From NCBI GenBank assembly GCA_039584255.1, contig JBDGYE010000016.1, positions 1-33,368 of the forward strand: a DNA stretch of 33,368 bases. The letters run 5' to 3'. Numbering within the stretch: position 1 is the stretch's first letter; every line of letters begins with the position of its first letter. The translations under genes were made by a program, and so were the position numbers. Under the pieces are notes generated by a model. It made no database searches. It saw only the letters and a program-made list of their open reading frames with translations, and was not told the DNA's origin. Positions 15,405 to 23,769 of this stretch are shown in pieces. Source of the DNA: JBDGYE01 sp039584255 (GTDB lineage Bacteria; Gemmatimonadota; Gemmatimonadetes; Palauibacterales; Palauibacteraceae).

Positions 15405-18024
15405 TCACGCCTTCGATCTACTCCAAGCCGCTACGGCCGAGCTGCCGTGGCGTGCCGAGGACATCAAGATCGCCTGGGACGACTCCGACGATCCGGAAGC
15501 GGATCTCGACGGAGACGAGGCCGCGGAGAAGACTCGACACCGAATCCCGGTGCTACCCCTGAGGGGCACCGTCGTGTTTCCTTCGGTGGCGGCCCCGATC
15601 GCGGCCGGTAGGGACAAGACGCTCGCGGCGATCGAGCACGCCCTGAAGGGAGACAAGCTCCTGCTGGCGGTGGCGCAGCTCGACGCCGAGCTCGAGGATC
15701 CGGTCCCCGAGGGCCTGTACCGGGTCGGCACAGTATGCCGTATCGCTCAGATGCAGCGCGTTCCCGGCGGTATTCAGCTCGTCGTTCAGGGGAGCGCCCG
15801 CGGCGCCATCCTCGAGTACAGCGATCACGAAGGTTTTCTGGAGGCCGTGGTCCGCCGCATGGAGGACATGCCTCCTCTGGATCCGGACGACTCGGCCTTC
15901 ACCGCGCTCTACAAGGAGGTCAGGGAGCGGGCCGCTCAGCTGAGCCGACTTCGAGGCGTGCCTAAGGAGATCGTCGATCACCTCCTGGGAGGGGTCTCGT
16001 CGGGCGGAGAGCTGGCGGACCTGGTGGCGTTCTACACCGAGCTGGAGGTCGCGGAAAAACAGGAGCTCCTGGAAACCCTCTCGGTAGAGGACCGGCTTCG
16101 AAAGCTGCTACTGCACCTGCAGCGTCAGATAGGAGTGCTGGAGGCGCAGGCGCAGATCCGGAGCAAGGTCCAGGAGGAGCTCGGCGAGCGGCAGCGCGAG
16201 ATCTTCCTCCGAGAGCAGATGAAGGCGATTCAGCACGAGCTGGGTGACGACTCGGAATCCGCAGAGATAGAGGAGCTCCGCGAGCGTCTCGACGGTCTCG
16301 AGTTCCCCGAGGAAGTACGCAAGGAGGTGGACCGGGAGCTGCGGCGGCTGGAGAGGGTCCCGAGGGAGTCGGCGGAAGCGCAGGTCGTGCGCACCTACCT
16401 GGAGACGATCGCCGACCTTCCCTGGAACGTGCGCACGGAGGATCGACTGAACCTGAAGCGGGCCGAGGAGATTCTCGAGCGTGACCATTACGGCCTCTCC
16501 GACGTGAAGGATCGCGTGCTCGACTTCCTGGCCGTCAGGAAACTGCAGGAGCAGCGCAGCGAGGAGCGAATGAATGCCGAGCCCTCGGAAGAGGGGCCGG
16601 CCGAGATCGAGGTAGACCTGTCCGAGGACGCCATCCTGGACGACCCCATACCCATGCCGGACCTGGAATCGGACGAGGGCGAGCCCGAGCTACCGCACCC
16701 GCCGGGGCAGACGGACGATCGTACCGGCTCGACCATCCTGTTCGTGGGGCCGCCAGGGGTGGGCAAGACGTCCATCGCCAAGTCCATAGCCGACGCCATG
16801 GGCCGGAAGTACGTCCGGGTGTCGCTGGGAGGAGCCCGGGACGAGGCCGACATTCGGGGGCACCGCCGGACCTACGTCGGTGCCCTTCCTGGAAGGGTCA
16901 TCGAGGGCTTGAAACGGGCGGGAAGCAGGAACCCGGTGTTCCTGCTCGACGAGGTCGACAAGCTGGGCGTCTCGTTCCAGGGCGACCCGTCGGCGGCTCT
17001 GATGGAGGTCCTGGACCCGGCCCAGAACGACACGTTCGTCGACCATTACCTTGGCGTTCCCTTCGACCTTTCGGAGGTCCTGTTCATCGCCACCGCGAAC
17101 TTCCCCCACCAGATCCCGGGGCCGCTGCGGGACCGGATGGAGGCCATAGAATTCGTCGGATACACGGCCAACGAGAAGCTGGAGATCGCCAAGCGGTACC
17201 TGCTGCCGCGCCAGCGAGAGCAGAACGGCCTTACGGAGGACCACCTGGTGGTCACGGACGAGGCCATCGGGGAGATCATATCCAGTTACACCCGGGAGGC
17301 CGGCGTACGGAACCTCGAGCGAGAGCTGGGCTCCATAGCGCGCAAGAGCGCGCGCAAGATCGCCTCGGAGGAGACCGATCGCGTGGAGGTGCTACCGGAA
17401 GGCCTCCGCGACTTGCTGGGGCAGCCGAAGGTATACCCGGAGAAGAAGCTCGAGGAGGACACCGTGGGCGTCGCCACGGGGATGTACTACACGCCGGCCG
17501 GCGGCGACATCATGATCGTTGAATGCAGTGTCCTCGGTTCCGGTGAAGGCCTCGTCCTCACTGGACAGCTGGGCGATGTCATGAAGGAGAGCGCCCGCGC
17601 CGCTCTCACCTACGCCCGCAGCCACTTCGAACAGCTCGGCATCTCGAAGGAGCTGCTCTCGGAGCACGAGATTCACATTCACGTTCCGGCCGGCGCCGTG
17701 CCCAAGGAGGGGCCTTCGGCGGGGATCGCCATGGCCATGGCGCTCGTCAGCGAGCTCAGCGGCCGGCCCGTCCGGAACGACGTGGCGATGACCGGCGAGC
17801 TCACGCTCACCGGCCGCGTTCTCCCCATCGGCGGGGTGAAGGAGAAGGTGCTGGGCGCCCACAGGGCGGGCATTCAGCGAATCATCCTTCCGAAGGAGAA
17901 CGAGGGTGACCTCGAGGATCTCCCCGAGGACGTCTGCAAGGCGTGCGAGTTCATCTTCGCCGAAACGCTGGACGACGTAATGGCGGCGGCGTTGACGGAG
18001 GTGCCGACTCTGCAGCCCGCCTGA
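15385..18024 (+). CDS. lon: ATP-dependent Lon protease with acidic insertion
   Basis: 879 aa, longer than typical Lon (~780-820). Lon unfolds and degrades damaged or regulatory cytoplasmic proteins. Domain order: an acidic N-terminal extension (1-50), LON substrate domain from IPVLPLRG (~53) to ~250, coiled/helical region with REQMKAIQHELGDD, AAA+ module with Walker A GPPGVGKT (455-462) and Walker B FLLDEVDKLG, and the serine protease domain with PKEGPSAG (S778) and GGVKEK (K821) forming the Ser-Lys dyad. Oddity: between AVRKLQEQ (~388) and the strand before Walker A (~449) there is an insertion of about 55 residues rich in E, D and P, where Lon proteins normally have a short linker. The first in-frame start codon is ATG 15385, since an in-frame stop lies at 15373; no ribosome-binding site is well placed for it. 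Confidence 0.97.
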   Translation: MHKDKNSHAFDLLQAATAELPWRAEDIKIAWDDSDDPEADLDGDEAAEKTRHRIPVLPLRGTVVFPSVAAPIAAGRDKTLAAIEHALKGDKLLLAVAQLDAELEDPVPEGLYRVGTVCRIAQMQRVPGGIQLVVQGSARGAILEYSDHEGFLEAVVRRMEDMPPLDPDDSAFTALYKEVRERAAQLSRLRGVPKEIVDHLLGGVSSGGELADLVAFYTELEVAEKQELLETLSVEDRLRKLLLHLQRQIGVLEAQAQIRSKVQEELGERQREIFLREQMKAIQHELGDDSESAEIEELRERLDGLEFPEEVRKEVDRELRRLERVPRESAEAQVVRTYLETIADLPWNVRTEDRLNLKRAEEILERDHYGLSDVKDRVLDFLAVRKLQEQRSEERMNAEPSEEGPAEIEVDLSEDAILDDPIPMPDLESDEGEPELPHPPGQTDDRTGSTILFVGPPGVGKTSIAKSIADAMGRKYVRVSLGGARDEADIRGHRRTYVGALPGRVIEGLKRAGSRNPVFLLDEVDKLGVSFQGDPSAALMEVLDPAQNDTFVDHYLGVPFDLSEVLFIATANFPHQIPGPLRDRMEAIEFVGYTANEKLEIAKRYLLPRQREQNGLTEDHLVVTDEAIGEIISSYTREAGVRNLERELGSIARKSARKIASEETDRVEVLPEGLRDLLGQPKVYPEKKLEEDTVGVATGMYYTPAGGDIMIVECSVLGSGEGLVLTGQLGDVMKESARAALTYARSHFEQLGISKELLSEHEIHIHVPAGAVPKEGPSAGIAMAMALVSELSGRPVRNDVAMTGELTLTGRVLPIGGVKEKVLGAHRAGIQRIILPKENEGDLEDLPEDVCKACEFIFAETLDDVMAAALTEVPTLQPA

Positions 18025-18096
18025 GGTCCGGAGCCAGGGGTGTCCGACGGCGGCTCGCAGGTCCTGGGACTCGCGGGCCGTCTTGCTCTCGGGGAA

Positions 18097-18768
18097 TCAG
18101 CCCGGCGGTGGGCGGCCGTCCAGGATCTCCCAGATCGACGACGGTGCGGGCAGCCAATAATCTGGGCTCGTAGGCTCGAGCTGTGCCCGGGAGTAGGGAC
18201 CCCAGAGGGCGGCAGCCGTGCGAGTGCCGGCGGCGCGTCCCGCCTTCATGTCGTGGGTGCTGTCGCCGACGAAGATCGTCCGACCGGGGTCGGTCTCGCC
18301 CATCCTGGCGAGGGCCAGCGTGACGGGCTCCGGGTCGGGCTTGTAGCGCGTCACATCGTCCGAGGTCACGATGGCGGCGAACCATTCCGATGGGATTCCG
18401 CAGCGGCGGAGACCCCTCTCCGCGATCTGCCCCCTCTTGCTCGTCACGATTCCGAGCCGCACGCCCTCTCGCCGGAGCCGCTCGAGGACCGGGTCTACGC
18501 CCGGGAAAGGGCGCACCATCGAGTCATGCCGAGCCCGGTTGTGCTCGACATAGGTACGAATCATGGCATCCAGTTCCTCGTCGTCCCGCGCCCAGGACCG
18601 GAACTGGACGACAAGCGGCTGTCCAATCGTGACTCGGAAGACCTCGTCCGGCGGGACCGCGTCGCGGTGCGTCCGCAAGGTGTGGCGAAACGAGGCGAGG
18701 ATCAGCTCCTCGCTGTCGATGAGGGTGCCATCGAGGTCGAATAGGACCGTTTGGAACCGGGGACTCAC
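18097..18768 (-). CDS. HAD-superfamily phosphatase (PpaX/Gph-like)
   Basis: 223 aa. All haloacid dehalogenase motifs are visible: FDLDGT (nucleophile D11, acid D13), VTSK with the motif II Thr/Ser, YKPDPEP with the motif III Lys, and VGDSTHDM with the motif IV acidic residues. A helical cap lies between motifs I and II, as in phosphoglycolate phosphatase (Gph) and pyrophosphatase PpaX. Such enzymes hydrolyse small phosphomonoesters or PPi; sequence alone does not fix the substrate. It starts at GTG 18768, 11 bp after the PPi-type phosphofructokinase stops, so the two are co-transcribed. A PPi-related or sugar-phosphate housekeeping role would fit this pairing. The frame runs convergent to lon with a 72-bp gap and no obvious terminator. 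Confidence 0.88.
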   Translation of the reverse strand: MSPRFQTVLFDLDGTLIDSEELILASFRHTLRTHRDAVPPDEVFRVTIGQPLVVQFRSWARDDEELDAMIRTYVEHNRARHDSMVRPFPGVDPVLERLRREGVRLGIVTSKRGQIAERGLRRCGIPSEWFAAIVTSDDVTRYKPDPEPVTLALARMGETDPGRTIFVGDSTHDMKAGRAAGTRTAAALWGPYSRAQLEPTSPDYWLPAPSSIWEILDGRPPPG

Positions 18769-18779
18769 CTCGGTCCGCG

Positions 18780-20078
18780 CTACTTTCTCCGGCCCCCGTT
18801 GAGACCCACGGACTCCGCGAACTGCGCTTTGAACTCGTCGGGAGCGACACCCGCCGCATCGGCCAGGGTTTCCAGCATCACCGGATCCTCCAGATCACGC
18901 GGCTCGAGACGAATCATGTACTGGCGAGCCACCTGGTAGTGCTCGGACTCCACGTCCACGAGGCGAACCTGTGTGCGGTCCGTCTCCGGATCCCGCAGCT
19001 CCTCGAACGGAATCACGTTCAGGTGACCCGCCCGGCCCAGGCAGACGACTCCGCCAAACTTGAGGCGCTCGTCGGCCACATCGGCCAGCAGATACCGTAC
19101 GGCTCCGTATCCGAGAGTCCGGGTGTAGTCAATGTCGAAGGTGATGGGCTGCGCGCAACGCAGTTCGTACCCCAGGCGGAGATCGGTAATCGTCACCTTC
19201 TCCCCACGCCCGGCGAAGCGCTTCTGCACTTCGCGCTTGAGAATCGTCTCCAGCGGGATCTCGGCCAGACGGATATGATCGTAGGCGTCGTATTCCACGG
19301 CGACCCCCGGAATCTTGGCCAGCTCCGCGGGATCCATCTTCTCGCCGATCCCCTCGGCGATGATCGCCAGGCCGTCGCGCCGACCCAGGGCCCGCCGTTT
19401 GATGATCGCCCCCTCCAGAATCGCGCACACGTCGTCGAACGTGATGCGATCTCTGGGGAACTCTTCGGGAATGATCGCCAGCGTGGCTCCGGCCGCCTTC
19501 CCGATCCCGAGGGCGAGGTGGCCCGACCTCCTGCCCATCACGACGACGAAGAACCAGCGGTTGGTGGTCCGCGAGTCCTCCATGAGGTTCAGGGTGAGCT
19601 CGCTCCCCACATACCTTGCCGTCTCGTAGCCGAAGGTGGGCATATCACCCGGCAGGGGCAGATCATTGTCGATCGTCTTGGGAACGTGCGCGACCCTGAC
19701 CGCCCCGCCGGCGGCTGCGGCAACCTCTCTGGCGGCAAACGCCGTGTCGTCGCCGCCGATGGTCATCAGGTACGAGATACCGAGGTCCTGAAGCGAGACG
19801 ACGGTCCGATGCAGAGCTTCCTCGGTCCGGGTGGGGTTGGCCCTCGAGGTCCGAAGAAGCGATCCGCCATCCTTGTGAATACGCGATACGTCAGCGATGG
19901 ACAGCGGCCTGGTCATGTCGGTCCGCCCCGCCATCAGGTGCTCGAACCCGTCGAAGAGCCCGATCACCTCGTGCCCCTCGTCCACCGCCTTGAGGGTGGC
20001 CGCGCCGATTGCGCTGTTGATCCCGGGCGCGGGACCTCCGCCGACGAGAATTCCGATTCTGGCTTTCTGGTCATCCAT
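18780..20078 (-). CDS. pfk: 6-phosphofructokinase, PPi-dependent type by motif
   Basis: 432 aa. Phosphofructokinase A family: GGGPAPGINS at 13-22, GGDD at 108-111, PKTIDNDLP at 133-141, and MGRRSGHLA near 202. Two positions predict phosphoryl donor: the residue after GGD is Asp (D111) where ATP enzymes have Gly, and PKTIDND carries Lys (K134) where ATP enzymes have Gly. Both are the established marks of the PPi-dependent enzyme, which runs reversibly between fructose 6-phosphate and fructose 1,6-bisphosphate. The start ATG 20078 is preceded by GGGAGA at a suitable distance; an in-frame ATG at 20129 would add 17 residues with no family match. The HAD phosphatase gene follows after 11 bp. Confidence 0.95.
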   Translation of the reverse strand: MDDQKARIGILVGGGPAPGINSAIGAATLKAVDEGHEVIGLFDGFEHLMAGRTDMTRPLSIADVSRIHKDGGSLLRTSRANPTRTEEALHRTVVSLQDLGISYLMTIGGDDTAFAAREVAAAAGGAVRVAHVPKTIDNDLPLPGDMPTFGYETARYVGSELTLNLMEDSRTTNRWFFVVVMGRRSGHLALGIGKAAGATLAIIPEEFPRDRITFDDVCAILEGAIIKRRALGRRDGLAIIAEGIGEKMDPAELAKIPGVAVEYDAYDHIRLAEIPLETILKREVQKRFAGRGEKVTITDLRLGYELRCAQPITFDIDYTRTLGYGAVRYLLADVADERLKFGGVVCLGRAGHLNVIPFEELRDPETDRTQVRLVDVESEHYQVARQYMIRLEPRDLEDPVMLETLADAAGVAPDEFKAQFAESVGLNGGRRK

Positions 20079-20119
20079 TCGCGGATGTCTCCCGTAAGAC
20101 TCTCCCTCAGGGGAATCCC

Positions 20120-20148
20120 ATGTTCCCATCCCTCCGCCGGAGCGTCAA
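20120..20148 (-). promoter_or_regulatory. candidate promoter upstream of pfk
   Basis: Minus strand: TTGACG (20148-20143), 17-bp spacer, GAACAT (20125-20120), about 40 bp upstream of the pfk ATG. The -35 is good (five of six), the -10 weak (three of six). By-eye match only. Confidence 0.25.
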
Positions 20149-20416
20149 GCCGGGCGGGAGGAAGACTCGCCCGCGCTCCGCATCGCCACGTCTTGACTGC
20201 ATCCTGCATGAAGTGAAGCCCGGCTCGAGTCGATGGACAGCGGGACAACCGGGTTAACTTGCGATGCCACAACAGATAGCAATGTTCGAGGCGTAGGGCA
20301 TGGGCCTTGCTACATGTGAGCCCGGATAAGACCGACCGAGGCCCACCGCCTGATGCCGTGTGGCCCGGAAGAATGCCTGCCCGTCAGGGCTGTGGCACTG
20401 CCTCTTGGAGGATTCC
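20149..20416. other. gene-free stretch between pfk and the lipoprotein gene
   Basis: Together with the pfk upstream region this leaves about 338 bp with no convincing gene. The plus-strand side must hold the promoter of the 20417 lipoprotein, but I see no strong hexamer pair; TTGCGA at 20259-20264 is the best -35 candidate and lacks a good -10. I recognise no riboswitch or other structured RNA. Confidence 0.35.
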
Positions 20417-21523
20417 ATGTGGAGCGAACGAGCGCGTTCAAGGATACCGCTTCTCCTGGCGACACTGTTCTTCGGTCTCGCCGGGTGCAGCGACGACGGC
20501 CCCAGCGGGCCTTCCGGCACGGACTACGACCCGCTGTCCACCGAGCAGGCGCTGGAGAATCTGCAGCAGCAGCTGGACGACGACAGCGACGTCCTCTTGA
20601 GCCTCGGGCTGGTAGGTCCCGCCCTCGCGGCCGAGGGGGGAGCGCTCTCCGTCGTGATTCCGAGCCGGTTCGATGAGCCAGTGGGACCGACGGCTGCTCA
20701 GGTCGCCTACGACTGGGTGCTGTCCGGTGCCAGCGCCGAGCCGATCTTCCCGGTCAACTTGCTTGGCAAGACGTTCGAATGGAGCTGGGACTTGGGCCGG
20801 TACGCGGTGACCGAGAGAACCGAACCGCCGGCGCCGGCCAACGGGGTTCAGTTCATACTCTACGCCATGAATCCGCTCACACATCAGCCGACCGAATCTC
20901 TGGAGGAGATTGGGTTCCTGCATCTCACTGACGAAAGTGACGCGGCGGCCACCCGGCTAGGCGTGTATGCGGAGAGCGGCGGCGTTCCCCTTGTGGAGTA
21001 CGTCATCGAGGTCAGCTACGCGCTGCTCGGCGAGGACGTGAGCGTGACGCTCGAGGCGACAGGCTATCTGTCGGACGGAACGACGCAGCTGGACTTCGAC
21101 CTGTCCCAGACCGCCACCATCAACACGACGACGGAAATGATCGCGCTGGACGTCACGTACCAGCTCGCGGTAGGGCAGGAAGCGAGCGTGACGCTGAACA
21201 TCAACGGCGAGTTCGGCTTCGTCATGGAAGGCTCGCCGGAGACCGCCACGGTCACGCTCACCGCTCATCACGGCTCGGATCACGTCGAGCTGACGGCGAC
21301 ACTGTCCAGCGACAATACTCTGGATGGCGTGATCAACTACAACGGCGCGCCGGCGATCTTCATCGGCGGCACGGAGGCCGACCCGGTGTTCACGAAGGCC
21401 GATGAGTCGCCGCTCACGCCAGCCGACATCGAGGCCCTCAGCGATTTCTTCGAGATGATAGGGGACATCTTCGAATTCGCCGAGCACATCTTCGAAGCGT
21501 TCGGCGGCGGCGTAATGGTCTAG
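20417..21523 (+). CDS. lipoprotein of unknown function
   Basis: 368 aa. I do not recognise the family. The start ATG 20417 follows a clear GGAGG with a 5-base gap, which decides it over an upstream in-frame ATG at 20360. A basic n-region and hydrophobic core lead to lipobox FGLAGC (Cys24), followed by a short S/D/G/P linker. The mature part is acidic and poor in Cys and Lys; its second half (about 200-320) is rich in alternating V, T, L and D residues with repeating T-x-T-x-x-x-T patterns, suggesting beta-sheet. The C-terminal ~40 residues are helical and acidic with many Phe and Glu. The gene stands alone between pfk and a convergent operon, and is followed by a hairpin-rich patch. Confidence 0.8.
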   Translation: MWSERARSRIPLLLATLFFGLAGCSDDGPSGPSGTDYDPLSTEQALENLQQQLDDDSDVLLSLGLVGPALAAEGGALSVVIPSRFDEPVGPTAAQVAYDWVLSGASAEPIFPVNLLGKTFEWSWDLGRYAVTERTEPPAPANGVQFILYAMNPLTHQPTESLEEIGFLHLTDESDAAATRLGVYAESGGVPLVEYVIEVSYALLGEDVSVTLEATGYLSDGTTQLDFDLSQTATINTTTEMIALDVTYQLAVGQEASVTLNINGEFGFVMEGSPETATVTLTAHHGSDHVELTATLSSDNTLDGVINYNGAPAIFIGGTEADPVFTKADESPLTPADIEALSDFFEMIGDIFEFAEHIFEAFGGGVMV

Positions 21524-21534
21524 ACGCGAAAGGC

Positions 21535-21562
21535 GGGCCGACGTCCGGCGTGGCGTCGGCCC
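21535..21562 (+). terminator. hairpin downstream of the lipoprotein gene
   Basis: Perfect 9-bp stem GGGCCGACG (21535-21543) / CGTCGGCCC (21554-21562) with a 10-base loop, 12 bp after the lipoprotein stop. No T-tract follows, so it could be a terminator of the T-less kind common in GC-rich genomes or an RNA-stability hairpin. Confidence 0.55.
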
Positions 21563-21571
21563 CGATCACAG

Positions 21572-21655
21572 CCCGCTGAGGCCCGCACTACCCCGCTGAG
21601 GCCCGCCTCCGCCTCAGTCTCCGGGGGGCACCCTGCCCCCCATGCCTCAGCGGGC
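21572..21655. repeat. direct plus inverted repeat patch between convergent genes
   Basis: Two identical 15-mers CCCGCTGAGGCCCGC lie at 21572-21586 and 21592-21606, five bases apart. The reverse complement GCCTCAGCGGG recurs at 21644-21654, overlapping the end of the FAD-subunit gene (its TGA lies inside the repeat). Either left copy can pair with the right arm, enclosing the G/C hairpin at 21623-21641. Confidence 0.7.
21623..21641. terminator. strong G/C hairpin, likely bidirectional terminator
   Basis: GGGGGGCA (21623-21630), loop CCC, TGCCCCCC (21634-21641): a perfect 8-bp stem with a 3-base loop. It lies between the convergent lipoprotein gene and the molybdenum-hydroxylase operon and is nested within the larger inverted repeat. 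No T-tract follows on either strand. Confidence 0.55.
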
Positions 21656-22630
21656 CACCTCCATCAGGGCTCGCCGCACCAGCACCGGAACCATGGCCCG
21701 GCGCCAGTCGGCGTCCACCGCCATGTTGGTCAGGGGGTGGCACTGCCTGAACGCCTGGTGCGCGATGGCGTCCACTACGTCGTCGGTCAGCGCATTGCCC
21801 ACCGCGGCCTCTCGTACCTTCCCGATCCGGCGCGGATACGACCCCATCCCCGACGCTACGAGGCTCAGGTTGGTCACGCGTCCCCCGCCGTCGAGCTCCA
21901 CGGCTGCGGCCAGGTTGAGAAGCGGAAAGTCTATCGAGTCGCGGATGCGCAGCTTCTCGAAGGCGAACCGGGCACTCGGCTTCGGATCGGGAAGGAAGAC
22001 CGAGACTACCAGCTCGCCGGGATCCAGCCGGCGGTTCCACACTCCGTCGGAGGTGAAGAAGTCCTCGACCGCGATCTCGCGGCGACCTTCCAGACCCGCT
22101 ATCCGAAGCTCCGCGCCGAGGGTGATGAGCACGGGGGGCGCATCGGCCGAGTGGGCCGCGACGCAGCGGGTTCCGCCCTTCACCACGTGGCAGAGGTCTC
22201 CATCCTTCTTGAGGCAGAACCCCAGGGCCTGCCGCCAGAACAAGGTCTGGTTGTAGTAGGTGCATCGGGTGTCGAGGCAGATGTTGCCCCCGATCGTCCC
22301 TACCCGCCGCAGCTGCGGGCCCGAGATCAGCGAGCAGGCCTTTGCGAGCGAAGGGAAGCGCTCGCGGATCAGGGGATGCAAGGCGAGAGCATGGATCGTC
22401 TCGGCCGCACCGACGCGAACGCCACCCTCTTCCTCCCGGACCCCGTGCAGATCGTCGATCCCTCGCAGCGAAACAAGATGGCCGGGCGTGAACAGGCGGT
22501 GCTTCATGTTCGGGACGAGGTCGGTCCCGCCGGCGATGGGCATCGCGTCGCCGGCGTGGTCTGCCAGAAGACCCAGAGCCTCATCGATCGTGCTCGGACG
22601 GTGATACTCGTAGGAGTGAAGCCGCAGCAT
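21647..22630 (-). CDS. molybdenum hydroxylase FAD subunit with 4Fe-4S-type cysteine loop (4-hydroxybenzoyl-CoA reductase beta-like)
   Basis: 327 aa. FAD-binding subunit of the xanthine-oxidase family: PIAGGTDLVPNMK (31-43) and GTIGGNIC (111-118) are the two flavin motifs. An insert after the second motif carries C123, C139, C147 and C156 (TRC-TYY, GFCLKK, LCHV, TRCVA). In spacing these match the four cysteines that bind an extra [4Fe-4S] cluster in the beta subunit of Thauera 4-hydroxybenzoyl-CoA reductase, whereas ordinary CoxM/XDH subunits lack the loop. ATG 22630 has GGAG nine bases upstream. It is the last gene of the operon, 14 bp after the aminotransferase stop, and separated from its partner Mo subunit by two unrelated genes. 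The real substrate may be another aromatic or heterocyclic compound. Confidence 0.9.
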   Translation of the reverse strand: MLRLHSYEYHRPSTIDEALGLLADHAGDAMPIAGGTDLVPNMKHRLFTPGHLVSLRGIDDLHGVREEEGGVRVGAAETIHALALHPLIRERFPSLAKACSLISGPQLRRVGTIGGNICLDTRCTYYNQTLFWRQALGFCLKKDGDLCHVVKGGTRCVAAHSADAPPVLITLGAELRIAGLEGRREIAVEDFFTSDGVWNRRLDPGELVVSVFLPDPKPSARFAFEKLRIRDSIDFPLLNLAAAVELDGGGRVTNLSLVASGMGSYPRRIGKVREAAVGNALTDDVVDAIAHQAFRQCHPLTNMAVDADWRRAMVPVLVRRALMEVAR

Positions 22631-22644
22631 CCGTTCTCGCTCCG

Positions 22645-23769
22645 TCAGGCCGGGGCGGCGGCCCGCACCTCGCTCAGCAGCTCGGACACTCTGGCCAACG
22701 CCTCGGCTAGCTTCGAGCCCTCGTATCCGTAGCCGATCCTGAAGTAGCCTTCCAGGCCGAAGTGGGTGCCCGGCACGAGCAGGACGCTCTTCTCCACGCG
22801 GAGCCGCTCCGCCAGCTCGGCGGATTGGAGTGGCGCTTCGTAGCCGAAGAAGGCGATGGCCCCGGCGCGTGGCGGCCTGAATCTCAGAATGTCCTCGTGC
22901 CCCGCAGCCCACTCGGTCAAGATCTCCAGGTTCTCGCGCAGGATCCGGCGGCCTCTCTCCAGCAGGCTTGACCGGGTCGTGGGCTCTAGCGCGGCGCTAG
23001 CGAGCCGGTCGGAAAGCGCCGAGGGGGCGATGGTGGTGTAGTCCTTACGTGCCCAGAGCTCATCTCTCCACTCCGCGGGCCCCACTATCCAGCCCAGACG
23101 CAGCCCGGGAAGCCCGTAAGCCTTGGACAGCGAGCCGCTCACCAGCACCCGCTGTGCGCGCCCCCAGAACGTAGGCGTCGGCTCTCCGGCGAGCTCCGCT
23201 CCAGCGTATACCTCGTCCGCCAGGACCCAGGCCCCCACTCTCTCGGCTGCCCCGGCGATCTCCGCCGCGGCCGTATCGGACAAGAGCGCCCCCGTGGGAT
23301 TGTTCGGATTGGTGACGACCACGAGCCGCGTGCCCGGCCGCACAAGTTCCTCGGCGGCACCTGGCGCCGGCTGCCAATCGCGCTCCTCCTCCAGCCACAT
23401 CTCGACGACCTCCGCCCCGAGGCCCGCGGCCAGGCCCGGTGTCTGGGCGTAGGCGGGCTGGACCACGACCACCCGATCGCCTGGCTCGATGAGCCGCCAC
23501 AGGGCAATGAAGTTGGCTTCGGCGCTCCCGGTGGTGGCGACCACGTTCTGAGGGCCCGCGCCCGGGAACATGGCAGCGACGCGGGCCCTGAGCTGTGGCG
23601 TCCCGTCCGTGTGTCCGTAGCCGAGCTTGGTGCTGCCGGGCTCTACGCCGGCGAACTCGCAGAACTCATCGAAGGTGAAGGGAAGCACGCCGCTCTCGGA
23701 AAGGTTCAGCTCGACCTCGTTCTCGTACAGCGACTGCCAGCGTTCCATCTCGAACTCGGGTTGTCTCAT
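22645..23769 (-). CDS. PLP-dependent aminotransferase, class I/II
   Basis: 374 aa. Fold-type I aminotransferase: NPNNPTG (154-160), DEVY (185-188, Asp binds the pyridine N) and SGSLSKAYGLPGLRLGW with the Schiff-base lysine K216. GSAEANF near 81-87 contacts the PLP phosphate. The N-terminal ...NLSESGVLPFT and GYGHTDGTPQLR segments resemble a subgroup that includes capreomycidine-synthase-like enzymes, though substrate cannot be assigned from sequence. ATG 23769 overlaps the msrA stop as ATGA, so translation is coupled. Its position inside a molybdenum-hydroxylase operon suggests that the same pathway handles an amino compound, but it could be a passenger. Confidence 0.92.
   Translation of the reverse strand: MRQPEFEMERWQSLYENEVELNLSESGVLPFTFDEFCEFAGVEPGSTKLGYGHTDGTPQLRARVAAMFPGAGPQNVVATTGSAEANFIALWRLIEPGDRVVVVQPAYAQTPGLAAGLGAEVVEMWLEEERDWQPAPGAAEELVRPGTRLVVVTNPNNPTGALLSDTAAAEIAGAAERVGAWVLADEVYAGAELAGEPTPTFWGRAQRVLVSGSLSKAYGLPGLRLGWIVGPAEWRDELWARKDYTTIAPSALSDRLASAALEPTTRSSLLERGRRILRENLEILTEWAAGHEDILRFRPPRAGAIAFFGYEAPLQSAELAERLRVEKSVLLVPGTHFGLEGYFRIGYGYEGSKLAEALARVSELLSEVRAAAPA

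Noticed and set aside
18939..20216. Plus-strand open frame of 425 codons opposite pfk.
   Set aside because: pfk on the minus strand has every catalytic motif; the antisense frame has none and is a codon-bias shadow.
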